DNA of 64,000 nucleotides from Branchiostoma floridae (Eukaryota > Chordata > Leptocardii > Amphioxiformes > Branchiostomatidae), in contig NC_049990.1 in NCBI RefSeq assembly GCF_000003815.2, positions 4,948,251 through 5,012,250 of the forward strand, read 5' to 3'. The position numbers and the translations under genes were made by a program. Every line of letters begins with the position of its first letter. The first letter of the stretch is position 1. Below the pieces are notes generated by a model. That model was not told the origin of the DNA. It ran no database searches and saw only the letters and a list, made by a program, of their open reading frames with translations. Below, piece after piece: positions 12,801-24,800 of this stretch.

Positions 12801-15800
12801 GAATGTCACAGTGCACCTTCACGAATGTTAGAATAGATAGACATTGGCCATCGCCATGCACATCGGTGTACGTCTATCACTATTCACATTGGTGAATTTT
12901 GTAGTTCCATCACCATGCACATTGATGTATGTTCATCACTATTCACATCGGTGCATTCGTACTTCCAACACAATGCACTTTGGTACCGGTGTACTTCTAT
13001 CACCGTGCACATTGGTGTAGTCTATCACCATGCACATTGGTGTACTATCTGCACAGTGCAAATTGGTGTGCTTTCTTCACCATGCACATTGGTGTACTTA
13101 CTACCTTCTTCTATCCAAAAGAGGTGTGGCATACATGTACGTTGATTTCCGGCGGTGAGTCCTATTGTTAACAATCACGTTATGAAACGTTTAACCATGC
13201 ACACTGCCAGATGATTCTTATTCAACAATCCACAATTATCATCTTTCAGGGATGATCATCTTTCAGTCTGTCAGTGAATATGATACAAATGCATTATGCA
13301 TATAGCCTTATTTGGTGTTTGCACTCACGTGATCTTGACGTAAGTACTGTCCACCATACTGGATGGTTACGCATGGAAGTTACCAAGTCATTTTTTTCAA
13401 ATTTTTCAAATTTTGTAATGCAATTACAGCCATGTCCTATAAGTACAAACTAAACAACACTTCTTCATACAATTCAAGGTTATACCATCCATCGTGACGT
13501 CTTTGAGTTTACGGCGTGGTCACATTCGTCGTGTGTCCTCGTGCGATTTTGCTGTAGTAGAAAGTTAGACAGTAGACTTTGTCAGAGACAGAGACAAGCC
13601 TTAAGGATGTGAGGCAGTTTTTCTTCTGCAATAAGATGGTTTGAACTTTGTTAGACGTGTGACTATCCCAAGTATACCCTCAGTTTGACGGTGATCGCAA
13701 GTTTGTAATCATGCAACGATCGCATGACGTATGTGATCGAACCCTTAACATAAAATTACCCTTTGTACATTATAATACATGTATTCAATTATGACAACTT
13801 CTCATCTCCAGGCAATCCACCAGGAGCACTGACCGCCCGAGAGGTCCAGTTTACTCCTTCAGCACCCCGCACTACCCTGCCAGCCATGACTCGGAGTCGT
13901 TGTACAGTCAGCCCAAGACGCGATATGTCCAGCCGACAGCTTCAGCTTACGCTGCCAAGGATGACAGGAGCCTGGTCACATTCAATGGTCTCCCCAGTGA
14001 GTAGATTCTACAACCATTTGACCTTATAACTTTAGCTATAGATGCTTGATTCCCAGTATACCAGTTTGTCTGTTTCATGTGCCAATGGTATCATGATCAT
14101 AGTTGGCAACTGTTCCTAACTAGAGGTAGTTTAAAAAGTCAAAATACTGTTAATGTTCGGAACTAGAAATATTTTGAATGTCAAAATACACACAATTGTT
14201 TCGAACTCAATGTATTTTGAATGTCAAAATACACATCATATCATGCTGTGCATTGTAATACTGTACTATACCACCAGACGTAATAGCAATCATTACTGTG
14301 CAAAACAGTGACATTTGTTAATGTGCAATGCAAGATTTCCTCTCCAGACGTTATAATGCCTACCTTCTTTGGACTATGATTCAATTGGAATGCTACCTTG
14401 TGATCAAAACAAAACCAGGCCATTTTGCTAATTGTGTAATGTATCAAACAAACCAGTCATCTTTGTGTTTGTTTGTTTGTTTGTTTTATTTACTTAACCA
14501 GGGGTAACATATCTCCTTTTCTAGGCGCTTTTCAATGGGCCCTGGGGGGTGAGGGGGACCCAGACATACATATACATGTACATACATCATCATCATCAAA
14601 TAAAATAAGAAGTAACATAACATGAGAAAATTATCTTTGACGCATATAACAGTCAATAAAAATCATAGCAACTTAGGAATAACCAATACATAATATCATT
14701 CTACGATACAAGTCATTACTGTTATGTCTTTTTTTTTATTCACAAATAACATTACAACGCATAAACAAAAGGTGAACCATCCAAACCATATAAATCATAT
14801 ATACAAAGGAAAAGTAACTGTTATATAAAACATAAATCAAACAGAAACTGATGTAGCATTTGTAACTAACACTATACTGGTATGTCTTTCCAGCCACCAT
14901 TCTGAAGGCGAAGGTGATGTACCCTAACCAGGCGTTCGCACAGGGGGAGGGGATCGGGAACGTGCCGGTGGGGAAGGAGGCTCAGTTCACTGTGGACACC
15001 ACCAGGGCAGGGGATGCCGGGATAGACGTCGACATCCGGGGTAAGCGAGAAATCCGTTGTTTCTATTATTGTCAATATTAACATTTGTACGGTAGGCAAC
15101 TTGAAAAGGTGTCCCTCACCTGTTTTTGCCTCCCTACCATTTTTGTGTATGGTGAAGTTCAAATAGAGAAACAAATAATATTGAACAAATAAAACCAAGG
15201 TCAAGGACAAGATGGCCGCTTCTCTGTAACACGACCATTCGAATACTTGATCCTGGAATCTTATTACAATTTTCTAATACATATTCAGCATAGGATCAAA
15301 AACCCTTCATGTTTACTTAATCATTCTAACACAACTGCTATCATAATGATGTTTCAAATAGAAAGAGGAGACAGAACGTTTGACTTTTTTCTTTGCAGGC
15401 CCGAGCGGAAGAAATGTGCCATGTCAGGTGACCGGAGATGGCGTGTTCAGGTGCAGGTACACTCCGACAGAAGTGGGTGAGTTATCAGACCTTACCAGAC
15501 TGTTTATATCAAACTCAAAACGTTGTTCATAGAATGTAGTATTTCGCACCATTTTCACCCTTGCTCGGTTTTCAAGGTTGGACCTAGAACATTTCTACAT
15601 TGATAAAAAGCTGTACAACGGTTATCTCTTTTTGCGAAAGAAGTTAGTTGCGCAATTGTATCGTGTTTGACACAGACGCTAGGAACCTTTAAGTCGTTCA
15701 CATTCCGACTCGTATGACTGAATGATTGATGGATGTCATTGCTGACCAAGCGGTCCTTGTTGACTGAAGAACGAACATGAAGCACTTGAATAAGCACGAG

Positions 15801-18800
15801 GATCAACTTAAAAGATTCAATTAAAATGAAACTCACTCACTCAGCCCTCTACGGTACCAGCTGGTACGTGAGGCATCAGGAAGTCCCTATATCCCTGTCT
15901 GTCTGCAGAAATTCTGGATGCCTCGTCTAGGGAAAACATCCACTGTTTACCTCCTTCTCTATGCAGCGTCTCCATCAACATGGCAGGTTTTGTTTTATCT
16001 TTATTTTTTCAATAGGAGCCCATCAAGTCGGCGTGAAGTTTGCGAATGAGCACATCCACGGCAGCCCTTACCAGGCTAACGTGTACGACTCAGGACACGT
16101 CAAGGTGAAGGCGCCTGAGGTGGTGCAACTGGAAGACGAGGCCACAGTAAAGGGTAAGTCTTACAAAACATTGTATTGATATGCCCTTGAAATTAATTAG
16201 TATATTGCTGTAGCTTATTCCTTGAAGGGTGAATATAGTTGAATGAAAGGAACTACAACTTCAGTTCTGTTCACTTCATCCTCGTATGAGGCTCATTAAC
16301 GATGTCCGACCACGCATCTCTGTCTAGCATGGCAGTTAGCAAGTTGTAATCCTACAACTACAGCTAACTACAACTTTAAACATTGATTAAGGAATGATAG
16401 TACAACCATATGGTACTTGTTGAAACTCTGCGAGTCACGCATCTCGGTGAGAGCAAGGAAGGCATGTTTTCTACGATGTTTGTACCTGGAACACTGGTTT
16501 AAATACTACATGGAGAATCGCTCAACACTGTGCGAAAGGGTGTCATTTCCGGACGTTTCTATGTTTGTATACATCCGGATCGGGACCGTTTCTGGATATA
16601 TCCGGACAATATCCGGACGAAATCTGACATGACTCCCCTGCGTTTTCGGAAAATTTCAGGAGTCCGGAACGGGACCATTTAATTCCTGCCTCATATCCGG
16701 ATTTCCGGTAATGGAACGTTTTCGGACTCTTTGGAGACAAACCACGTTCCGAATATTTCGTATATATCCGGATAATTTCAGAAGTCCGGAACGGGACCAA
16801 ATAATTACGTCTCATATCCGGATTTCCAGTAATGGAACGTGTTCGGACTCTTTGGATACAAATTACGTTCCGAATATTTCGTATTAATCCGGATAATTTC
16901 AGGAGTCAAGAATGGGACCATATAATCATGTCGCATATCCGGATTTCAAGTAATGGAACGTTCTAGGACTCTTTGGAGACAAAACACGTTCCGAATATTT
17001 CATATTTTCTGAGCGCGTTCGGGGCTATTACGCCCCGGAAAGGTTGCATAAACTTTTCAAAGACTTTCCTGTATAAATCAGATGACACAAGTATCACAAC
17101 AAATACATTATGTGGAGGAACAGATCATGTTAACGTCAAGGGGCAAATCAATATGCATTTGTCTCTTAGTCTTACCAAGGAAGTTTAAGCTCACTACAAC
17201 CTCATTGGTCTTCACAAAAAGTGAAGCTCGAATGAAGCCAAAGTTAAACAGTTCACTGTCAGATCCAATAATATCAAGCCCAAGTCAATAACATCATAGC
17301 AAAACTGATCAGTTTAGATGTACAATATCAAATGTACAGTATCCGACACAAGTCTAACGTTATAAACCATACAATCAATATTCGTAGGATAAAAATGTCA
17401 TTACGAAATCAGTACGACAGTCCATTTTCAAGTCCTCTATAAGTCCGTATCGTGTTGACTGTGGAATCATCGTCCGGGGCGCCCTCTTCTGCGTCTTTGT
17501 GGTAGTGGACGATCATTGGCGACGGAAGATGCTCTGGCAAGACCCCGCAATATCGACGGCACGTCTCGAGGACAGTCCGCTCCATTGCATAGTCCAGGCA
17601 CCGTCCGTCTTCAGAGTAGAAACAGTTCTGGCAGGACACAACGTCACCGGGCACAGACTGTCGTAAGTATTACCAGGAGGTAGGCCTCGGTCGTCGGCAT
17701 GGCAGGACAGGCGATTGGGAAACAGAGGCTCAGCGGCTGGAATGGAAAAAAAAACGGCTAGTAACTGCCCCGAACCCATGAACGGTACATGTAAAATTAT
17801 TCAAACAACACGGCCATAAAAATCACAGCAGGACAAGACGGGGACAAAGGCAGGAATCTGGAGTCGGCTATCATCAAAGGGTGCGGGCCACACAGATGGC
17901 ACAGATAAGGACCCCCAGAGAACGAATGGAATTTTATATGCACACAATCACATTGGTCCTAGTGAGGAGATTACAGTTTCTCCTTGGTTCTATTAAAGAT
18001 TTAGCCTGCCAGCCAAAACAACAGGACAGGAAAGTTTAGAAGCAGCCGTTACGGCACTTACAGCACAAAATAATATGAGAATTTAACTAACTATGGAACG
18101 GGCAATTTATAAACAAGCCGTCGATGACACGCGGGGGTTCCAGCTGAAAGAGAAGCTATCTATCATACAACAATCTTTACAAAGAGATCACACTACTAAC
18201 TATTAAATACACAAAACACTAGGAAGGGATAACAGACATTGCTGACAGACATATACGGAACTAAGAACGGTAACTGCTATGTATATACAATCTATGTACT
18301 AGAGAGCTACACTACTCACTTCTTGGTCCGGTAGCGGCTAGCGGCAGCGACAACTGAGATTCAAATCTAGTTTCAAACCTAACTGCTGTCACCAGCTGGT
18401 CTACTATTGGTCTAGTCAAGTCATGTGACTTCCTAATATAGTCTTGTTACCTAAGGACTCCTCCAGATGGTTCCAAGCAAGTTAGTGTCATCCATCATGC
18501 CTGTTTCACGGAAACACATGGCATTGTGCATTATTTTTGTGAATAAATGCATCATGTACTTACCAGTTTCAAAGTTGTACACAGCAGCAAACGCTGTGGC
18601 GCGGTGTAGGCTGTTATCTGCAACGACTGCCCCAGTAGGCGCACCGTTGACATGCCAACGTACTGGTCTGCTCGGCACTTTGCACAGCTTGCATAACCGC
18701 TTTACGAGTAAAGTTGCCTCGTGATATTGTCCGGATATGGGCCATTCCCACACAGCAACGCTGGTATTCAATATCATGAGTGACTTTTTGTCATGATATT

Positions 18801-21800
18801 GTCCGGATATGGACCTATCCCAAACTGCACCGCTGGTGTGGAGTGTTTTGACTGAACTTTTTCAAGATATTGTCCGGATATGGACCTATCCCAAACTGCA
18901 CCGCTGGGGTGGAGTGTTTTGACTGAACTTTGTTCAAGATATTGTCCGGATATGGACCTATCCCAAACTGCACCGCTGGGGTGGAGTGTTTTGACTATAC
19001 TTTATTCATGATATTGTCCGGATATGGACCTATCCCAAACTGCACCGCTGGGGTGGAGTGTTTTGACTGAACTTTGTTCAAGATATTGTCCGGATATGCA
19101 AAGAAACAATAATACTTGACTCATAATTGTTACCATCGCAAAGATTGCTTTCTGTGTCATTTGATTGTAAATGTCGATGTCAGTATATTTGCACATGTAT
19201 ATGGAAGCTTAAGCTTCAATTACCAGAAAATTAAAGAGTAAACATACATTGACATCGGGCATACTCGTTGTAGAATAAAAACACAAATACAGAAGCAAAA
19301 ACGTTAATGACGTGTATTTGACAAGATAGGAAACCTTTTTAAGGATACCCAGCAAAACAATCTCAGATTCATGTATGACAAGAAAAGTAATTTGTTAACC
19401 ATTAAGTTGTCCGAAAACTGATCTCTGGAATGTTTCTGTTTTGGACATCTGTCGTAAATGGAACGGAATATGAATTCGGAAGTAGCGAAAGTTTCGGCAA
19501 AAAATGCAGTCTTATTTGTTCAGATGCGCAATAAAACAATCACCGATTCACAATTCACGTATAGAATACCTTTATCGGTAACGGTCAGAATATGCTAACT
19601 TCGAATCTGTCCTAAAACTAATCCATGGAATATCTGTCGCGGATATGTCTCGTAAATGGAAAGAAAAGAAAATAGTATGAATTCGAAAACATGAAACGTC
19701 CCTGACACGTATTCGGAAGAACGGGAAATTCTATCCGTCCGGGCATGTGCTGAAACATTTCATGACTCATGATATTCTGAGACATAATGAATTGAAAATG
19801 TCATCTGACAATGGCCCAGAAATAATGCACATCATGCTTCGTGCAAACTCCTAATTTGTCCGGGTATTCCTTATCGAAATATATGGACCTTGGATATGTA
19901 AAGAATGTAGAACATATTACGTATTCGGAGGCAAGAAACGTCAATGGCGCGTATCTTGAAAAGCAAGAAAGTCTTATTTGTCCGGATACATAACAAGACA
20001 ATTCCTGACTTATGATATTTCCAGATATGGGAAATATTGAACATCGTGCCCGGACACAGTCCGAATATTAAGCATGTCCAAAAATATGTCAACTCCGACT
20101 TTGTCCGGAAATCACACCCTTTCGCACAGTGCAAGTTCCTGTGGCTTGACAAACGTCAGACCACTGACCACCTTATCGTCCATCGTCGTTTGCCATCCAC
20201 ACATTTATTAACAGTTGCTATCAGCTTGTATAAGGCCTATTGTCTCCCCCTAACGCATCCCCTCCATAGTTGACGCTGAAGCCGCCGGAAGGGGCAGACT
20301 GGAGGCCGAAGTCCTGTCCTCCGGCCACAGGGTGCCGTGCCGGGTCCTGGAGGAGCCGAATATGAAATACCAGATTAAGTTCGTTCCCAAGGTGTGCGTG
20401 CCGCACGAGGTCAAGATCAAGTACAACGAGACACTTCTGCCTGGTAAACTACGCGTTGGTGTGCGGTATTCTCACTCGGTTAGGGTTCACAAAAACCCTA
20501 GCACACGGCAGGAATATTGATCGTCAAGGAGTCTGCGAGTGCTAGATGACATATTTGGCAGTAATACGTCCTGTGTTCTCTTAGTCATCGCGCGATCTTC
20601 AGGAATCGGTCGACGTTCGCAATGATAGATTTCCATGCAGAAAATATGCGCGAGTGTGATTTTGAGATTCGGCTACTTTCTGCGATCTGGCCATCATCGA
20701 ATACGGCCCAAATTCGTCGAATATATATCACAGAGACTTCACTTCAAATCAGGCCCATCTCGGATAGATCTGTACCTGACTGATCTGTAACTGTCTTTTC
20801 ATCGGCCGTTTTTTGGCGACGCCTCTTGGACGGAAAGCTGTGCAAAATGGTCTACAGTAAGTCAAATTGTCAGGACCAGATAAAGAGTGATATGCGTTTT
20901 AGGGAATTCCGGACCCGGACCGAGTGAGAATACTGTACGGTTGTTGGGGACCTGTCTTAGGTGATGTGATGTGATGTGCGGTGTCCCATCTCACTCCCCA
21001 ACATCCCAGTGTCGTGGATATCTTTTCATACGTCTCGTGTGTCTTAACAAGAAGCCTTTTCGGTCTTTTCTTTTAACAGTACTAGTGTCGTGGATCTTAT
21101 TTCCTATCCTTTGTTTTCATCATAATTATCCTATCTTTATCCCTGTGTGTTGTCTTAACCGAATTATTTCAGAGCACAGCACCATTGAAGGCGTTCAGAA
21201 CTACATAGTGCACTACTTCTACCGTACAGCTAACGCAACAGCACAGTTTTTTCTCAGTTCTGCATTCAGTATGTTAGCTTTATGCCTTTAGGTGTCTAGA
21301 TGTACAGCACTTCACTGGAGATACCACGTTTTTAGCGCACTGCGTCTACAGTACAGCCAACGCAACAGCACAGTTTCTTCCTTTGGTCTGTTGGCTTTAT
21401 GCCTATAGCTGTCTATATGTACAGCATTACAGTTTTTACAAGGCTGTGTCCATGACAGTATGGTCTATTGTCCATAGGGAGCCCATACAAAGTGAAGGTG
21501 TCTAACCTACAGAACGTGTTTGCCTCCGGCGAGGGTCTCGGGCGCATCCCAGTGGACAGACCAGCCAGTTTTACCGTGGACGCCACCAGAGCCGGGGACC
21601 CCAACCTCGGCGTGACAGCCAAAGGTTAGTTGAATTACTCTTTTCCTAGATGTCTCTGATTATCAGAACACAGAGAATTTATACCTTAGCCTGTCTTAAG
21701 GTAACAATGGTCTAATTTATAGCCTCCTTCACCGGCCTTGGTTGAAAATTGCGATGACTGCCACCCCCCCCCCCAACAACTTACGCCAATGCCCACAGAT

Positions 21801-24800
21801 GAAGGAGGCTAGTTACTAGTATTCTATTGATGACCTTGTTGATGACTTCATTGTTTTCCTTTGCAAATAAGTGCACAGGTATGATGTGTTTACTTTGAAG
21901 AGTAAAGACAAGAAAAAGCGGGAAGCGTAAGAATAAATGTGAAATTCATCAATAACTTTACAACCGTTTCTATCCCCAGTGCTCAGCCCAAGCTATCTTG
22001 ACGTGCCCTGCAACGTGAACACGAACGGTTCCGGCCTGTACAACTGCGAGTACCTGCCTGTAACATAAATTGACAAGTGAAAGCAAAAATGATATAAAAC
22101 TCATAATGTATCTTGAAACTATTTCCATCCCCAGTGCTCAGCCCAAGCTATCTGGACGTGCCTTGTAACGTGAACACGAACGGTTCCGGACTGTACAGCT
22201 GCGAGTATCTTCCGCGGGAGGTCGGGGACTACAGCATCAACGTGAACTACGGCACCTCCGCCATCAACGGCAGCCCCTTCACCAGCCACGCTTATCACAC
22301 ACACGCAGTCAAGGTGCACAACGTGCCGGACTCCGTCATGGTGGACAGGGAAGTCAACTTTACTGGTGAGTGCTCTTCGAATGTTGTTGAACGGGACTTG
22401 AAAGACCTTGATATGAAAATCAACTCATGAGAGTCACTTGCACCATACAGAACTCTGTGGAGGCTTGAAGTTGAAGAGGGTTTGAAATGACGGAAAGAAA
22501 AGCAGAGACTTGCCTCAGAATTCATCAGACGTACAAAGCCTAAAAACAAGCAAGAAGTACATTGTGTAGGAAACGTACTATTCAGTCTTACCGAAAGTAA
22601 TGGTTTTATAAAAACAGAACAATGTCGCCAATATCTATTGATATTCAGAAGTATAACATATATAGAGACAACTGACCTTCTAGAAACTTTCTTACAATAT
22701 ATGTGTCATCTGTGGTCAATAGACACTAAATTGCGTGCTACTCACGTCAAACGCCCAATGTCTTCGCATGTCAATTATGGCATCATAGCCAACGTTGTGA
22801 GCTGTTCAATCTCGCGTAAAACGAACAATTTTACAGACCATTTCCATACAATAAAATCATTTGACCTTGGTTCACAGTGAACGCCCAGGCAGCCGGGGCC
22901 GGTGACGTCGAACCGGAAGTGACATGCATGGGGCACCGCGTCCACACGAACATGGCGGAGAACCCCCGAGGGAGCCGCAACTACAACGTCTCCTTCGTGC
23001 CCAAGATGTGCAAGACGCACGACGTCAACGTCAGGTTTAACGGATACGTCGTTCCTGGTTAGTTTCTTGTTAAGACAATATTTAAGGACATTATGATTAA
23101 ACGTTCTTCATAAGAATTGAACAATATCAATATATACTACTAGTATAATAATGATAATAATACATTCTGAATACTATGTCATTACTACATGTACATAACT
23201 TTTGCGTGATTTTGATGACTTCTTTATCAGATATTTCACTCTGTACCCTTATCGATTTAGATCGACTATGGATATACATGTATGACCATTGAACCAAACG
23301 AAATCGTAGCTAAAACTATCAATTATTCTGGTGTCTGTCACCTGTACAAGATCAATAGATCAATTGCTTGATAGGCTGATTTCTTTTTTTATCCAAATTA
23401 TCGATTAATTTCTACCCCTACAGGGAGCCCCTACCGTGTAAAAGTGACAGACGTGTCCCAAGTGTCCGTCTCCGGACACGGGCTGAACTACGTCCCCGTG
23501 GGGAAGACTGCGGTCTTCAGCGTGGACGCCACGCACGCCGGCGAACCGGACAGTCGTCTGCACGTCACAGGTAACCATGGCAACGCAGTATCACATCATC
23601 CTATCGTCTGCAGAATCCCTGAAATATGAACCAAAATGTTTACGAACAGCGTTTTTCATCAATAGTCATTTCAGCACCAAGGCTAGGTACCATCCCATCA
23701 GCTTATTATGCACAAGCTCTCAGCCTCCATAGCAGGCTCTCTTGGTCTTTCTTCCGGTCTGCAAAAGTATGTTATGAGCCATAAAAAGGACGGAAAAAGG
23801 CATTAGAGAGTCTGCTATGGAGGCTAAGAGCTAGTTCAAAATAAGCTGATGGGATGACACCTAGCCTTGGTGCCATACCCATTGGAGTAAGCAAGTTTGG
23901 AAGCAATTGTTACCTAGCAAGAATGATATCCAATATACTTGGCATCAATTACATAGTTAAATCAATACATTTTTGTATATTTTCAGCACTAGGACCAGAC
24001 CTACGCGAGGTTCCTGTTCAGGTTTCTGGATCGGGCGCCTACACCTGTGAATATGTGCCCAACTTAGTGGGTAAGTCTTCTAAATGTACTTTCTTAAGGT
24101 AGAAATGTACCGAGTTTCTTTAATTGTTTCAATCAGTTTCTCGTGAATGCAAGATCATTGTTTTTTGTAACTTGAGAAACCTGTTGTTTTTCTTCCAAAA
24201 AAGCAGTTACCCAAGCAACTGGATATAATTTTGGAAACGGTCAGACATTTTAGACAACCATCCGGTGTCTTTCGTCAGTGACACTTGAGAAATCTTGTTG
24301 GAGGGAGTTTTTATATCCTAGCTGTGAATTGGTATGTAAAAAAGGTAGGAAGACAATTTTTTGTTTGTTGTTTGTGTTACCTAGGCAACCACACTATTTC
24401 CGTGACGTACGGAGCGGAGCAGGTGAGGGGCAGTCCCTTCACTGCGCGTGCGTACGACCTGACGAGGGTAAAGGTCAGCGACATCGGGATAGGAGAAGTC
24501 GGCAAACCCATGGGCTTCCAGAGTAGGTCAAAATTTTCAAGGTCATCACTTTACAAATGAAGTTTTGTTAATTTCTTTTCCAAAGCGTGTTATTGTTCAA
24601 TAACAAGACTTTAGATATAAGTCTTTGTAGCTGTTTTACAAACTTTTCTTTTACAAACTTTTTGAGTTTTTTTCGATTCGCCATCTTGTTGCAGTCGACG
24701 CAAGTGATGCCGGGAAGGGCACCCTCCGGTCAGAGGTCAGCTGCCAGGGTCGGCAGATCTACAGCGACATGAAGGAGTCGCCACGTGACAGTGGCAGGTA

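Larger units (their letters stand above)
10072..13811 (+). other. Gene 1 intron 3
   Basis: 3.7 kb without a supported exon. It contains three members of the dispersed palindromic family and the CACCATGCACATTGGTG minisatellite. Confidence 0.5.
16526..20131. mobile_element. CACTA/EnSpm-like DNA transposon, non-autonomous
   Basis: The left end starts CACTGTGCGAAAGGGTGT and continues to TTTCCGGAC. The right end (20103-20131), reverse complemented, is the same over about 29 bp with one mismatch. CAA flanks both ends, a possible 3-bp target duplication. CACTR termini, a 2-3 bp duplication and many subterminal copies of one motif (here TCCGGATAT in both orientations) are features of the CMC (CACTA/Mirage/Chapaev) superfamily. 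No long transposase frame is visible, so the copy is probably non-autonomous. It lies in intron 7 of gene 1. Superfamily assignment is inference; the inverted ends are seen directly. Confidence 0.75.

Noticed and set aside
12915..13171. His/Cys-rich frames suggesting a small secreted protein
   Set aside because: They follow the CACCATGCACATTGGTG minisatellite in two frames.
18451..18777. 108-codon minus-strand frame in the CACTA-like element
   Set aside because: Its start lies in the 72-bp tandem array and a plus-strand frame is equally open; no transposase signature such as a DDE context could be identified.
22135..22365. Mutually exclusive exon pair with 21980-22060
   Set aside because: The upstream copy lacks the second half of the exon and a strong donor, and its length would break the frame, so a true alternative exon is unlikely.
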